Assembly: GCA_023404955.1 (NCBI GenBank) | Contig: JAEXZY010000039.1 | Span: 9,611-73,610 of the forward strand | DNA length: 64,000 bases | Source of the DNA: Actinomycetes bacterium | Lineage (GTDB): Bacteria; Actinomycetota; Actinomycetes; Mycobacteriales; Mycobacteriaceae | Direction of reading: 5' to 3' | In this document: piece by piece, positions 24,138-33,227 of the stretch | Layout of the letters: the number at the start of each line of letters is the position of its first letter | Numbering within the stretch: the stretch's first letter is position 1 | Notes under the pieces: model-generated | What the model was told of the DNA's origin: nothing | Databases searched by the model: none | What the model saw: the letters and a program-made list of their open reading frames with translations, nothing else | Translations under genes and position numbers: made by a program

Positions 24138-24604
24138 TCGCGAGCCAGCAGCTCGTCGAGCTTCTCGTACCCCTCGGTCATGCCACCCTCCATCCCCGAG
24201 GACAGCAGCGCATCTCGCGCCTCCGTGGTGGGGCAGATCGACCGTCCGCGCAGCCGGGAGCGGCCGTCACCGAGGTCGTCGAACCACAAGAACTCGAGGT
24301 TCACCATGTCGGGTGCGCCGTCGAATTCGAACGTCTGGAGGATGAATTCGTCTGCGCGCACGGTGTGGAAGGTGCCATTGAACGAGAAGGTGCCACGCTC
24401 GTTGCGATGGGTGTAGCGGTAGCCGCCGTGATCGCGGAAATCCCATTCGGCGATCTCCATCTCCAGGTCGCGCGGTCCGAGCCACTGCCTGACCAGGTCC
24501 GGGTCCGCGTGCGCGGTGAACAGCGCCCCGACCGGGGCGTCGAACTCCCGGGTGAACTCCATGGCGAGGGTGTCCACGGGTGCATTCAGATGGAGTCCGC
24601 TCAT
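24134..24604 (-). CDS. SRPBCC (AHSA1-like) domain protein
   Basis: A 156-residue START/Bet v1-like protein of the AHSA1 subfamily, a fold with a hydrophobic cavity for lipids or small molecules. Typical segments are FTREFDAPVGALFTAHADPD, QWLGPRDLEMEIAEWDFR, GGYRYTH and a C-terminal GGMTEGYEKLDELL helix. ATG at 24604 overlaps the stop of the ArsR-type regulator (ATGA). ArsR plus SRPBCC pairs are common in actinobacteria and are usually autoregulated; the ligand is unknown. Confidence 0.87.
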   Translation of the reverse strand: MSGLHLNAPVDTLAMEFTREFDAPVGALFTAHADPDLVRQWLGPRDLEMEIAEWDFRDHGGYRYTHRNERGTFSFNGTFHTVRADEFILQTFEFDGAPDMVNLEFLWFDDLGDGRSRLRGRSICPTTEARDALLSSGMEGGMTEGYEKLDELLARD

Positions 24605-24915
24605 TGTGGGTGTCCTTTCTCCGTGAGCAGCTGGTCGAGCTGCCGGTAGTTGCGTTCGGCATCGAGCCGGTAGCGGTCGATCCACGCCGTCATCGCTTCC
24701 AGCGCGCCGGCGTCGAGGTGCACCGGGCGCCGCTGGGCGTCCCGGGTCCGTGTCACCAACCCGGCCTCCTCCAGCACCCGAACATGTTTGGAGACAGCCT
24801 GTTTGGTGATGGCAAACGGTGCCGCCAGCTCGTTGACCGTGGCCGGGCCACGGGACAGCCGCGCCACCAGTGCGCGCCGCACCGGATCGGACAGCGCCAG
24901 GAAGGCGCGGTCCAA
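24601..24915 (-). CDS. ArsR-family transcriptional regulator
   Basis: A winged-helix repressor of 104 residues from a TTG at 24915, or about 111 if a CTG at 24936 (seven bases after a GGAGGGG site) is used. Helix-turn-helix: VNELAAPFAITKQAVSKHVRVLEEAGLV, with the wing TRTRDAQRRPVHLD. It lacks the Cys pairs of metal-sensing ArsR proteins and belongs to the SRPBCC-linked type. A perfect ATCAACC-AATA-GGTTGAT palindrome just upstream (24955-24972) is the likely operator. It is coupled to the SRPBCC gene by an ATGA overlap. Confidence 0.88.
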   Translation of the reverse strand: MDRAFLALSDPVRRALVARLSRGPATVNELAAPFAITKQAVSKHVRVLEEAGLVTRTRDAQRRPVHLDAGALEAMTAWIDRYRLDAERNYRQLDQLLTEKGHPQ

Positions 24916-24954
24916 GCGGTCGTCGTTGTCAGCCAGTGGTCAACCCCTCCGTTG

Positions 24955-24972
24955 ATCAACCAATAGGTTGAT
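24955..24972. promoter_or_regulatory. Candidate ArsR operator palindrome
   Basis: A perfect 7-bp inverted repeat, ATCAACC and GGTTGAT around AATA, about 20-40 bases upstream of the ArsR-family gene. It sits where its promoter should lie, so autorepression is likely. Palindrome length and position are read directly; the binding partner is inferred. Confidence 0.6.
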
Positions 24973-25013
24973 TACATGACGATAAGCCGAGCACGTGGCC
25001 AGGTCAAGGGGTC

Positions 25014-26342
25014 TCAGCGTGTCCGGCGGATGATGGCGCGCAGCTTCTCCACCCGGGTCGCAATCTCGCGCTCCGCGCCGTGCGTGGTCGGCCGGTAGTA
25101 GTCGACACCGACCACCTCGTCCGGCGGATACTGTTGCGAGGCAACGCCACCCGGCGCGTCATGGGCATACTTGTAGCCGACTGCGTTGCCCAGCTTCTGC
25201 GCCCCCGCGTAGTGCCCGTCACGCAGATGCGGCGGCACCAGGCCGGCCTTCCCGGCGCGGATGTCGGCCATCGCCGCGCCGATCGCCGTCGTGACCGCGT
25301 TCGACTTCGGCGCGGTCGCCAGGTGCACGGTGGCGTGCGCCAGCGTCAACTGCGCCTCGGGCATGCCGATCAGCGCGACGGTCTGGGCGGCCGCGACCGC
25401 CGTCGGCAGGGCCATCGGATCAGCCATGCCGATGTCCTCGCTGGCCAGGATCATCAGCCGGCGGGCGATGAATCGCGGGTCCTCCCCCGCGACCAGCATG
25501 CGCGCCAGGTAGTGCAGTGCGGCGTCGACGTCGGACCCGCGCACCGACTTGATGAACGCGCTGACCACGTCGTAGTGCTGGTCGCCGTCACGGTCGTAGC
25601 GCACCGCCGCCTTGTCCAGCGACTGCTCGATGACCTCGACGGTGATCTCCCCCGACTCGGCCGCGACCTCGAGCGCGGTCAGCGCCCGCCGGGCGTCCCC
25701 GGCCGAGAGCTGCACCAGCAGATCCAGCGCCTCGTCGGTAATCGGCACCTTCCCCGCGAGGCCACGTTCGTCGTCGAGGGCGCGGCGCAGCACTGCTGTG
25801 ATGTCCTCGGGGGTCAGCGGCTGCAGTTGCAGGATCAGCGAGCGGCTCAGCAGCGGCGCCACGACCGAGAAGGACGGATTCTCGGTGGTTGCCGCGACCA
25901 GCAGCACCACCCGGTTCTCGACCGCCGCGAGCAGCGCGTCCTGCTGGGTCTTGGAGAACCGATGCACCTCGTCGATGAACAGCACCGTCTGCTCGCTGCG
26001 CCGCAGCAGGGCCACCCGCGCTTCTTCGATGACCGCGCGGACCTCCTTCACCCCGGCCGACAGCGCCGAAAGCGCCTCGAATCTGCGGCCGGTGGCCTGC
26101 GAGATCAACGACGCGAGCGTGGTCTTGCCGGTGCCGGGCGGGCCGTAGAGGATCACCGACGCCGCACCGGATCCCTCGACCAGCCGGCGCAACGGGGAGT
26201 TGCCGGTGAGCAGATGCTGCTGACCCACGACCTCGTCGACCGACGCGGGCCGCATCCGCACGGCCAGCGGTACCGCCGCCCCGACCAGCTGCGCATCAGA
26301 GGGCGCACGCTCACCGGGAACGTCGAACAGGCTGTCGGACAC
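25014..26342 (-). CDS. rarA: Replication-associated recombination protein A (RarA/MgsA)
   Basis: AAA+ ATPase of the RarA/Mgs1/WRNIP1 family acting at stalled replication forks. The 442-residue protein has Walker A GPPGTGKTT, Walker B VLFIDEVHRF, sensor AATTENPSF and arginine-finger region LSRSLILQLQ. The C-terminal tetramerisation domain includes RRLMILASEDIGMADP and LPPHLRDGHY-like VPPHLRDGHYAGA. GTG at 26342. It follows the DUF3097 gene by nine bases, so the two are probably co-transcribed. Confidence 0.95.
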   Translation of the reverse strand: MSDSLFDVPGERAPSDAQLVGAAVPLAVRMRPASVDEVVGQQHLLTGNSPLRRLVEGSGAASVILYGPPGTGKTTLASLISQATGRRFEALSALSAGVKEVRAVIEEARVALLRRSEQTVLFIDEVHRFSKTQQDALLAAVENRVVLLVAATTENPSFSVVAPLLSRSLILQLQPLTPEDITAVLRRALDDERGLAGKVPITDEALDLLVQLSAGDARRALTALEVAAESGEITVEVIEQSLDKAAVRYDRDGDQHYDVVSAFIKSVRGSDVDAALHYLARMLVAGEDPRFIARRLMILASEDIGMADPMALPTAVAAAQTVALIGMPEAQLTLAHATVHLATAPKSNAVTTAIGAAMADIRAGKAGLVPPHLRDGHYAGAQKLGNAVGYKYAHDAPGGVASQQYPPDEVVGVDYYRPTTHGAEREIATRVEKLRAIIRRTR

Positions 26343-26351
26343 GCTCCCTGC

Positions 26352-27185
26352 TTACACGGGTGCGGTGACGAAGTCGATCAGCTCCTCGACGCGGCCGATC
26401 AGCTCGGGCTCGAGATCCGTCCAGTCCCGCACCCGGCCGCGGATCTTCTGCCACGCCGCCGCGATGTCGGCCTGGTCGCGGTGCCGCCACCCCAGCGCCT
26501 CGCACACGCCGTGCTTCCAGTCCTGCCCTTTGGGCACCACCGGCCACTGCGCGACGCCGATCCGCGCGGGTTTGACGGCCTCCCAGATGTCGATGAACGG
26601 GTGGCCGACCACCAGAGTGTGCTCACCGCCGGGGCCGCGCCGCACCTGCTCGGCGATGCGCGCCTCCTTCGAACCGGCCACCAGGTGGTCGACCAGCACG
26701 CCAAGGCGCCGGCCCGGACCTGGCCGGAACTCGGCGACGATCGCCGCGAGGTCGTCGACGCCGCCCAGGTATTCGACGACGACGCCCTCGAGGCGAAGGT
26801 CTTCACCCCACACCTGCTCCACGAGTTCGGCGTCGTGTCGGCCCTCGACGTAGATGCGGCTGGCGAGTGCGACTTTCGCTCGCGCGCCGGCGACGGCGAC
26901 AGAGCCCGATGCGGTGCGCGTCGGTGCCGCGGGGGCGGCTTTCTTCGGCGCGGTCAGGATCACCGGCTTGCCGTCGATCAGGTACCCGGGTCCGACCGGG
27001 AACGGTTTGGTACGGCCGTGCCGGTCCTCCAGGGTCATGCGGCCGTATTCGACCCGCACCACCGCGCCGACGAAGCCGCTGGCCGCGTCCTCGACGACCA
27101 TCCCGATCTCGATCGGCTGCTCGGTCGAGCGGGGCTTGCGGTGCGGGTTCTGCGCCAGGATGTCGGCGCCGTATCGATCGGCCAC
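26352..27185 (-). CDS. DUF3097 domain protein
   Basis: A 277-residue actinobacterial protein of unknown function. The N-terminal part holds a small beta-barrel-like segment (IGMVVEDAASGFVGAVVRVE). The C-terminal part has RIYVEGRHDAELVEQVWG, VLVDHLVAGSKE and VVGHPFIDIWEA, resembling a Toprim-like arrangement (EGxxDAE, then an acidic xVDHL strand). A nucleic-acid-cleaving or binding role is possible and would fit with the adjacent rarA. GTG at 27185 is preferred; the longer frame upstream reads through unrelated sequence. Confidence 0.75.
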   Translation of the reverse strand: MADRYGADILAQNPHRKPRSTEQPIEIGMVVEDAASGFVGAVVRVEYGRMTLEDRHGRTKPFPVGPGYLIDGKPVILTAPKKAAPAAPTRTASGSVAVAGARAKVALASRIYVEGRHDAELVEQVWGEDLRLEGVVVEYLGGVDDLAAIVAEFRPGPGRRLGVLVDHLVAGSKEARIAEQVRRGPGGEHTLVVGHPFIDIWEAVKPARIGVAQWPVVPKGQDWKHGVCEALGWRHRDQADIAAAWQKIRGRVRDWTDLEPELIGRVEELIDFVTAPV

Positions 27186-27243
27186 CGGGTGATCGTAGGG
27201 ACCGGTCGGGGCCAGCCGGCCGAGCGTCGAACCGCGTGTTGCC

Positions 27244-28578
27244 TCAGACCGCTGCGAGATGTTCTCGGAGCCAGTTCTGCGAGTGGTCCAGCCATTGCCG
27301 GTAGTGCCCCATGGCGCAGTGGTCGTCGTTGGGGTAGAGCAGCAGCGTGGCCTCAGCGGCAGCGTCGGCGAGGTCGACGGTGTCCTGGGTGCTGAGCAGG
27401 GTGTCGTGGGTGCCGTTGATCGCCAGCAGCGGAATCGTGATGTCGGCATAGCGATCCCGAATCGACAGCCGGTGCAACGCGCCGACGAGCGCGACCGGAT
27501 TGGTCACGCCGAGGGTGCGCGCCAACGCGTGGATGATGACGTCGGGCATGCCGAAGCCGCCGTGGAAGGAGTGATGGGTGGGTGCGCCACAGGCCACAGC
27601 GCAGGCAAGCCGTGAATCGGTCGCCGCCATGCGTGCTGCCCAGTAACCGCCGAAACTGACGCCGACGATTGCGACACGGCCGGGGTCCAGCCGGGCATCG
27701 GACACCAGACGGTCGATGACGGCGCGGTAGATCGCCTCGGAGTCGACGCTCATCGGCGCGGTGTAGGCGTAGCTGCCGGGCATCTCCATCAAGAACGTCG
27801 CCAATCCTGCACTGCGGTACCGCAACAGCGCCACCGCGAGCTCCTGGATCGTGCCTTCCAGACCGTTGGTGGTCAGCACGACAGGGTGCGGACCGGGGGT
27901 CGACGGGAGGATCAGCCAGCCGCGCACGGTCTGACCGTCGCTCGCGGTGACGTCGACCTGCTCGACACGGACATCGATCGACGGCGCGAGGACCCGAACC
28001 AGAGCGTCGAACAGGTCGCGTGACCTGTGGTAGGCCGCCATCCGGTGCGGGTCGTGGCCGGGGAACGCGCTGACCTGGTAGTAGGTGAGCGCCTTGACCC
28101 AGGCGTCGATCGCGGCGAACGCGTTGACGGTACGGGTGTGGTCGGTGTCGCCGTGAGCCGAGACCAGGTCGTCGATCGCCCGCGCGCTCGGTTGCGGCCC
28201 GTGGTCGGCGAACAGCACCGCGGCCGGGGCGAGCACGTGCCGCAGCGCGTCGATCTGCCCGTCAGTAATTGCCCTGGCGTTGTCGAGATCGGGTGCGTCG
28301 GTCTGACCCAGGTCGCGCAGCAGTGTGGCGCACCGCCGGACATGCTGCGCGGCAATGCGATTCCAGTGGCCGCACCATTGCTCGGGCCGGAACGAGCGCG
28401 CCGCACGGATCTGCTCGGCGAACTCGGCCGGGTCGAGTCCGCCCATGTTGGCGTAGCGCAACACGAACAACCTCGGCAAAAATGGTGCCGCCCCGCGCCA
28501 TCGGGCGACCAGGTTCGTGGTGCGCGTCACCGCGCACGCCGTCACCGCGATCTTGTTCCACACAGTGACGGCGGCCAT
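27244..28578 (-). CDS. Alpha/beta hydrolase, FrsA-like
   Basis: A 444-residue hydrolase. A helical N-terminal domain of ~200 residues precedes an alpha/beta hydrolase domain with nucleophile elbow GVSFGG, acid in NGTHDTLL and His in NDDHCAMGHY. It is related to FrsA-type or dipeptidyl-peptidase-like esterases. ATG at 28578 shares one base with the stop of the metallopeptidase gene (TGATG), so translation is coupled. Last gene of the five-gene transglutaminase/ATP-grasp cluster. A hydrolase fits a system that makes and breaks amide bonds, but the substrate is unknown. Confidence 0.85.
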   Translation of the reverse strand: MAAVTVWNKIAVTACAVTRTTNLVARWRGAAPFLPRLFVLRYANMGGLDPAEFAEQIRAARSFRPEQWCGHWNRIAAQHVRRCATLLRDLGQTDAPDLDNARAITDGQIDALRHVLAPAAVLFADHGPQPSARAIDDLVSAHGDTDHTRTVNAFAAIDAWVKALTYYQVSAFPGHDPHRMAAYHRSRDLFDALVRVLAPSIDVRVEQVDVTASDGQTVRGWLILPSTPGPHPVVLTTNGLEGTIQELAVALLRYRSAGLATFLMEMPGSYAYTAPMSVDSEAIYRAVIDRLVSDARLDPGRVAIVGVSFGGYWAARMAATDSRLACAVACGAPTHHSFHGGFGMPDVIIHALARTLGVTNPVALVGALHRLSIRDRYADITIPLLAINGTHDTLLSTQDTVDLADAAAEATLLLYPNDDHCAMGHYRQWLDHSQNWLREHLAAV

Positions 28579-29663
28579 CAGCTCAGCTGCTGGCTCTGCT
28601 CCTCCACCGGCGCCCCCACCTCGGCGAGTTTGGCCGGATTGGAGGTGATTTCGTCGATGACAGTGTGGATGAACCGCATCTTCTCCAACACTGGAGCCGG
28701 GAGCACGAACGGATACAGGTCCTCTTTGCCCATCGACCGATTCACCATGTTCAGCGACCACGACAGGGGCAGCCACATCTCGATCATCGTGTCGAAACCG
28801 CTGGGGCCCAGCACCCTGCGGTCGAACGTCGCTGCCGCCGGTGCCATTCCGAACGCCGCGGCGGTGTCCAGGGTGTCGCGGATGTGCAGGTAGTGGGCGA
28901 AGGTCTCCGCCCAGTCCTCGGCCGGGTGCATGGTCGCATACGACGACACGTAATCGGCCTCCCAGCCGACCGGAGCGCCCTGGCTGTAGTGGCGGTCCAG
29001 CGCCTCCTGGTAGTCGGCGTCGGGGTCGCCGAACAATTCGCGATACCGCTGCAGGTAATCCTCCGACGTGCCGATCAGCCGGTACTGGTAGTAGTGACCG
29101 ATCTCGTGGCGGAAGTGCCCGAGAAGGGTGCGGTACGGCTCGTCCATCGAGATGCGCAACTGCTCGCGGTGCACATCGTCGCCCTCGGCCAGGTCCAAGG
29201 TGATGATCCCGTTGTCGTGGCCGGTGAACACCTTCTCGAACTGGCTCGACAACAGGTCGAAGGCCAGCCCGAACTGGGGGTCCAGATCCCGTCCGACGAT
29301 CGGCAGCTTCAACTCGTGCAGCTCGGCGATCAGTCGGCGCTTGGCCTTCTCCGCCGCGGCGAACGCGGCCAGCGCGATCGTGTCGGCATCGTTGGGCCGG
29401 GTCCGGGTCAGCGCGCACGACACGCACAGCTTGGCGATCGGCCCCTTCTCGACGAGCCAGTTGCATTCGGCCAGGTGCATGTTGGCACACAGCTGGAATC
29501 GGGTCTCGTCCACCGCGCCGGCATGCTCGCTCTCCGCCGGCGGGGCGATGACCAGCAGCGCCATGTCGTCGAGCGAAAAGCCCAGAGCGCTACCGCAATT
29601 AAGGCAGACCGAATTCTCGAATGCCAAGCGCTGGCCACAGTTGGGGCAGGTGAAATCACGCAC
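28578..29663 (-). CDS. Zinc-ribbon metallopeptidase (putative zinc-binding peptidase family)
   Basis: A 361-residue protein with an N-terminal zinc ribbon (CPNCGQRLAFENSVCLNCG) and more Cys pairs (CANMHLAECN, CVSCAL). A metallopeptidase domain has the HExxH-like HEIGHYYQYRL, preceded by LLGHFR and followed by AEDWAETFAHYLHIRDTL with a third acidic ligand. It matches the family pairing a DUF2248-type zinc ribbon with a peptidase. GTG at 29663 has an ideal AAGGAG site and overlaps the upstream transglutaminase stop by eight bases. ATG at 29681 has none. It is probably cytoplasmic, since no signal peptide is visible. Confidence 0.85.
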   Translation of the reverse strand: MRDFTCPNCGQRLAFENSVCLNCGSALGFSLDDMALLVIAPPAESEHAGAVDETRFQLCANMHLAECNWLVEKGPIAKLCVSCALTRTRPNDADTIALAAFAAAEKAKRRLIAELHELKLPIVGRDLDPQFGLAFDLLSSQFEKVFTGHDNGIITLDLAEGDDVHREQLRISMDEPYRTLLGHFRHEIGHYYQYRLIGTSEDYLQRYRELFGDPDADYQEALDRHYSQGAPVGWEADYVSSYATMHPAEDWAETFAHYLHIRDTLDTAAAFGMAPAAATFDRRVLGPSGFDTMIEMWLPLSWSLNMVNRSMGKEDLYPFVLPAPVLEKMRFIHTVIDEITSNPAKLAEVGAPVEEQSQQLS

Positions 29664-30597
29664 GGGGCGCTCCTTCTGCATAGGGCGCCACATCCACGGA
29701 GACGTCGATGGTGCTGCTTTCGGAATCGGTGTAGATGATGCCGCGCAACGGCGGAACGTCGGCGTAGTCACGGCCGAAACCGACGGTGACGTATCGCTCG
29801 TCGACCATCTGGTCATTGGTGGGATCCATGCCCAGCCACACGTTCTGCGGCGTCCACACCGACGCCCACGCGTGTGTCGCGTCTATCCCGACCATGCGTT
29901 CCTTCCCGGGCGGCGGATCGGTGGCCAGGTAGCCCGATACATAGCTCGCCGCCAGTCCATTGGCGCGCAGGCAGGCGATCGCCAGCCGTGCGAAGTCCTG
30001 ACATACCCCTTCCCGCGCGGCCAAAACCTCGCTCACCAGGGTGGAGACGGTGGTCGACCCGGACCGGTAGGTGAAGTCGGAGTAGATGCGCGACGTCAGG
30101 TCGCGTAGTACCTCGATCAGCGGCCGGCCGGGGGTGAACGTCGGTGCGGCGTACTCGCGCAACACGTCGGTGATCTCCGGCGGCGTCAGGTCGAGGGTGA
30201 ATTCGCTGGCGAGCGCCCCCTCGGAGCCAACCGGCCGGGCGATCTCCCACGGGGCACGGGCCGACGGCCCCTGGTAGATCTCCGGCGGTGGCGGTGCCAC
30301 CTCGACGATCGAGCGGCTGGTCACACTGAGGCGATGATGCGGCCGGGTGACGTGGAAGTAGGAACTCACGTTCCCCCACCCGTCGCGGCTGGTGGAACTG
30401 TCGGCCGCCTCCGGATCGAGGACCAGTTCGTGAGACAGACACCGCTGCCGTGCCGAGTCGCGCGGGGTGAGGAAGCCGCGACCATAGGAGCTGGTGACGA
30501 CGTCGGAGTACGTGTACACGGTGCGGTGGGTGATCGCGTACCGACGGACGCTCGCACGCTCGCTCTGTGCTGTTGATTCGCTCGCACGCTCGCTCAT
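29656..30597 (-). CDS. Transglutaminase-like cysteine protease-fold protein (Rv2569c-like)
   Basis: A 313-residue transglutaminase-like protein with an N-terminal bacterial transglutaminase-associated region (HRTVYTYSDVVTSSYGRGFL). The catalytic domain has Cys in REGVCQDFARLAIACLR, His in DATHAWASVW and Asp in LGMDPTNDQ. Such proteins can hydrolyse or form isopeptide bonds. ATG at 30597 overlaps the stop of the ATP-grasp/alpha-E gene (ATGA). The first ~14 residues (MSERASESTAQSER) are encoded by two copies of a 17-bp direct repeat and look like a recent extension. Confidence 0.88.
   Translation of the reverse strand: MSERASESTAQSERASVRRYAITHRTVYTYSDVVTSSYGRGFLTPRDSARQRCLSHELVLDPEAADSSTSRDGWGNVSSYFHVTRPHHRLSVTSRSIVEVAPPPPEIYQGPSARAPWEIARPVGSEGALASEFTLDLTPPEITDVLREYAAPTFTPGRPLIEVLRDLTSRIYSDFTYRSGSTTVSTLVSEVLAAREGVCQDFARLAIACLRANGLAASYVSGYLATDPPPGKERMVGIDATHAWASVWTPQNVWLGMDPTNDQMVDERYVTVGFGRDYADVPPLRGIIYTDSESSTIDVSVDVAPYAEGAPRA
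30549..30595. repeat. Two 17-bp direct repeats at the transglutaminase gene start
   Basis: CGCTCGCACGCTCGCTC occurs at 30549-30565 and again at 30579-30595, a 30-bp period. The copies lie within and against the 5' end of the transglutaminase gene (minus strand). They encode the low-complexity residues near its N-terminus (SERAS repeated). Confidence 0.8.
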
Positions 30598-33227
30598 GCC
30601 GGCACCACGCGGCGCTCGTGCGGGCCCCACAGCGGCTGCATGTCACCCGGCAGCGCGAGATGCGTGGCGGTGATGACGTCGGAGAGGTCCCGCAGCGCCG
30701 TGTGCAGGCCGCTGAGCAACTTCTCGAGCTCCTCGCGAGAACCGTCGGCGGCCACATCGTCGAGGTCGTCGGGCTCGACGCGACGCAATCGCATCGAGAT
30801 CTCCTCGACCAGCCGTTCCGGGCGCGAGGACCCCGACGACCCGGGCAGCGACTTGAGATGCGTTCGAAGCCGATCCAGTTGGAAGACCAACGATCTCGGG
30901 TTCTCGGCATCGAACAACACCAACTCAGCCACCCCGGCGACGCTGATCGTGCCGGGGTTGCGCCGGCGGTAGATCACCAGCGACTCGCACACCGACAGCG
31001 TGGATTCGATGACCGTCTGCTCGGCTTCGGGCGGGCGGGCGGTGGTGAGCGTCGCCCGCAGCAGCGCGGTGAGCACCTGCGCCCGCTCGATGCGCTTGCC
31101 GATGTCGAGCATCGTCCAGCCCACGTCGTGCACCATGGATTCGGCGATCACCCCCGACAACGCCAGCAGCCCGGCGAGAGCGACGGTGTTGGTCGAGCTC
31201 AGGAACGTCTCCCCCTCGCTCTGCGATTCCGGAGGGCTGTCCCCCGCGTGCAGCAGCGTCCGCTCCAATGTGGAGAGCAACATCCACGTGTCGTTGGACA
31301 TCTGATCGCGCACCGCGCGGGCCGCCGACCCCAGTCGCTCGACCGACTGCGCGAGCGATCCGGGCCGGTGCCGGTCGGCGGTCAACGACCACAGCGTCGT
31401 CGGTGCGGTGGCCACCATCTCGTGGTGATCGGCCGCGCCGGTGTCGGTTCCGGTGATGTCACCCAGCGCGGTCAGAAGCACCGGCACGCACTGGCTGCCG
31501 TCCATTGCATGGCGACGCCGGAATTCGTGGTACCGCTCGCGGGTCACGGTCAGCAGACGCGCCGTGTGCTCGGCACGTTCGGCGTAACGACCGATCCAGA
31601 ACAGGTCCGAAAGCACACGCGGCGAGCTGATCTCGTGCGTCGGGCTGGCCGTGATCGGGGCAGGCAGGGCATCCTCGGGTGGCGGCACCACCACGGTCTC
31701 GGCAGTGACGCGCGCCGGGGTGCGGACCCAGACATCCTTGGCGGCAACGCTGTTCAGGTCGTAGGCAGCAGATCCGGCTGCCAGCAGGTAGCCGAGGCCA
31801 CCGATCATCGGCGCGTACCCGCCCCGCTGGGAGACGGTGAACAGCCGCATCCCGACCGGCGACAACGACAATCCGCCGGGCAGGTAGTCGGCTGGGGCCG
31901 AGGAGAACTCGGGCAGCTCCTGGCCCACCCATTGCCACGGCGTGGCAGTGATGCGCGCCGCCAGGGCGTCACGGTCCGCCGCCGACAGGTCGGGGCCGAC
32001 GATCGGTTCGCCGCCGGTGACCGGCCGGATCAGCAGTGAGGACAGATGGGACAGGAGGTGGGAGCGTTCGACGTCGATGCCGCCCCAGTACATGGGCGCG
32101 CTCGGCAGCAGCGGCGTCTCGCCGAGCAGCGCCTCGGCCAGCGCGGGCAGGAAGCGCATCACCCCCGGGCTTTCCAGCACCCCGCTGCCAAGGGTGTTGA
32201 CCACCGTCACCGCGCCGCGGCGCAGCACCTCCACCAGACCCACCACACCCAGCCGCGAATCTGCCCGCAGGTCCAGCGGATCGGCGTACGCCGCATCGAC
32301 CCGGCGCAGCACCACGTCGACGCGCTTCAGCGTGCCCATCGACCGCATCCACAGCTTGCCGTCCCGCACCACGAGATCCGCACTCTCGACCAGCGGCACG
32401 CCGAGCACGCCGGCGAGGTACGCCTGGTCGAACGCCGTCTCGGAGTGGATGCCCGGGCTGAGTACCACGACCGTGGGTTCCCCGGCGGATTCGGGTGCCG
32501 CGTCGACCAGCGCGAGCCGCAACGCCTGCGCCCACGGCGAGGCCGGCTGCGGCCCGATCTGCTCGTACAGGTCGGGGATCGCGTGCGCGATGACCCGGCG
32601 GTCGGCCAGTGCGTAGCCCGCCCCCGACGGGGCCTGCGTCCAATCGGCGTTGACGACGAACTCGCCGGATCCCGCGCGGCTGATGTCACACCCGTGCAGG
32701 AACAGTTGATGCTTGCCCGGGATCTGGATGTTCTGGGCCGCACGGACGTAGCCCTGATGGGCGAACAGCAGTTGTGGCGGCAGGATGCCGCCGGTGATGA
32801 GGCGCCGCTGGCCGTACAGGTCGGTCAGGACGGCGTCGAGGAGTCGCGAGCGCTGCACCAGCCCGGCTTCCAACTGGTCCCACTCGGCGGCCGAGACGAT
32901 CAGTGGCAGCGCATCCAGTTGCCAGGGGCCGGGGACTGCCGACTCGTCCCCGCCGCTGATATAGGTGATGCCGTCGTTGTCGACGAGGTCGCGCACCACC
33001 GCGCGCAGTCGGTCCAGCCCGGCCCTGCCGCGCTCGGTGACGCAGTCGGCCAGCTCGTGCCAGTCGGCCCTGATTTGCCCTGCGGCGTCGAACAATTCGT
33101 CGTACCCGTCAGCCCGGGTGTCGGTGCCGTTGCGTACGTCGAACAGCGTCTGCTGGGCGCGCATCGCCGCATAGGGCACCAGCGGATCGTCGTGGCTGGG
33201 GGAATCCAGTCCGGTCGGTACGGCCAT
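30594..33227 (-). CDS. Circularly permuted ATP-grasp / alpha-E domain fusion protein (Rv2567-like)
   Basis: An 877-residue fusion. Residues ~1-500 form a circularly permuted ATP-grasp domain (DUF404/DUF407 type): VPGPWQLDALPLIVSAAEW, LFLHGCDISRAGSGEFVVNAD, VLSPGIHSETAFDQAYLAG and LPAPSE-like MYWGGIDVERSHLL. Residues ~560-877 form the all-helical alpha-E (DUF403) domain: LSDLFWIGRYAERAEHTARLL and RRRNPGTISVAGVAEL. In many bacteria the halves are separate genes. ATP-grasp amidoligases of this class are predicted to join amino acids or peptides. ATG at 33227 shares a base with the upstream stop; TTG at 33230 is a weaker option. Confidence 0.88.
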   Translation of the reverse strand: MAVPTGLDSPSHDDPLVPYAAMRAQQTLFDVRNGTDTRADGYDELFDAAGQIRADWHELADCVTERGRAGLDRLRAVVRDLVDNDGITYISGGDESAVPGPWQLDALPLIVSAAEWDQLEAGLVQRSRLLDAVLTDLYGQRRLITGGILPPQLLFAHQGYVRAAQNIQIPGKHQLFLHGCDISRAGSGEFVVNADWTQAPSGAGYALADRRVIAHAIPDLYEQIGPQPASPWAQALRLALVDAAPESAGEPTVVVLSPGIHSETAFDQAYLAGVLGVPLVESADLVVRDGKLWMRSMGTLKRVDVVLRRVDAAYADPLDLRADSRLGVVGLVEVLRRGAVTVVNTLGSGVLESPGVMRFLPALAEALLGETPLLPSAPMYWGGIDVERSHLLSHLSSLLIRPVTGGEPIVGPDLSAADRDALAARITATPWQWVGQELPEFSSAPADYLPGGLSLSPVGMRLFTVSQRGGYAPMIGGLGYLLAAGSAAYDLNSVAAKDVWVRTPARVTAETVVVPPPEDALPAPITASPTHEISSPRVLSDLFWIGRYAERAEHTARLLTVTRERYHEFRRRHAMDGSQCVPVLLTALGDITGTDTGAADHHEMVATAPTTLWSLTADRHRPGSLAQSVERLGSAARAVRDQMSNDTWMLLSTLERTLLHAGDSPPESQSEGETFLSSTNTVALAGLLALSGVIAESMVHDVGWTMLDIGKRIERAQVLTALLRATLTTARPPEAEQTVIESTLSVCESLVIYRRRNPGTISVAGVAELVLFDAENPRSLVFQLDRLRTHLKSLPGSSGSSRPERLVEEISMRLRRVEPDDLDDVAADGSREELEKLLSGLHTALRDLSDVITATHLALPGDMQPLWGPHERRVVPA

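Noticed and set aside
25080..27395. 771-codon frame opposite rarA and the DUF3097 gene
   Set aside because: It spans two well-supported minus-strand genes and has antisense composition.
27244..29490. Single 748-codon frame joining the alpha/beta hydrolase and the metallopeptidase region
   Set aside because: Only the part from 28578 leftwards matches a hydrolase; the upstream part is an out-of-frame shadow of the metallopeptidase, which has its own frame and start.
30549..30595. CRISPR-like repeat
   Set aside because: Only two copies with a 13-bp spacer inside and next to a coding region; not an array.
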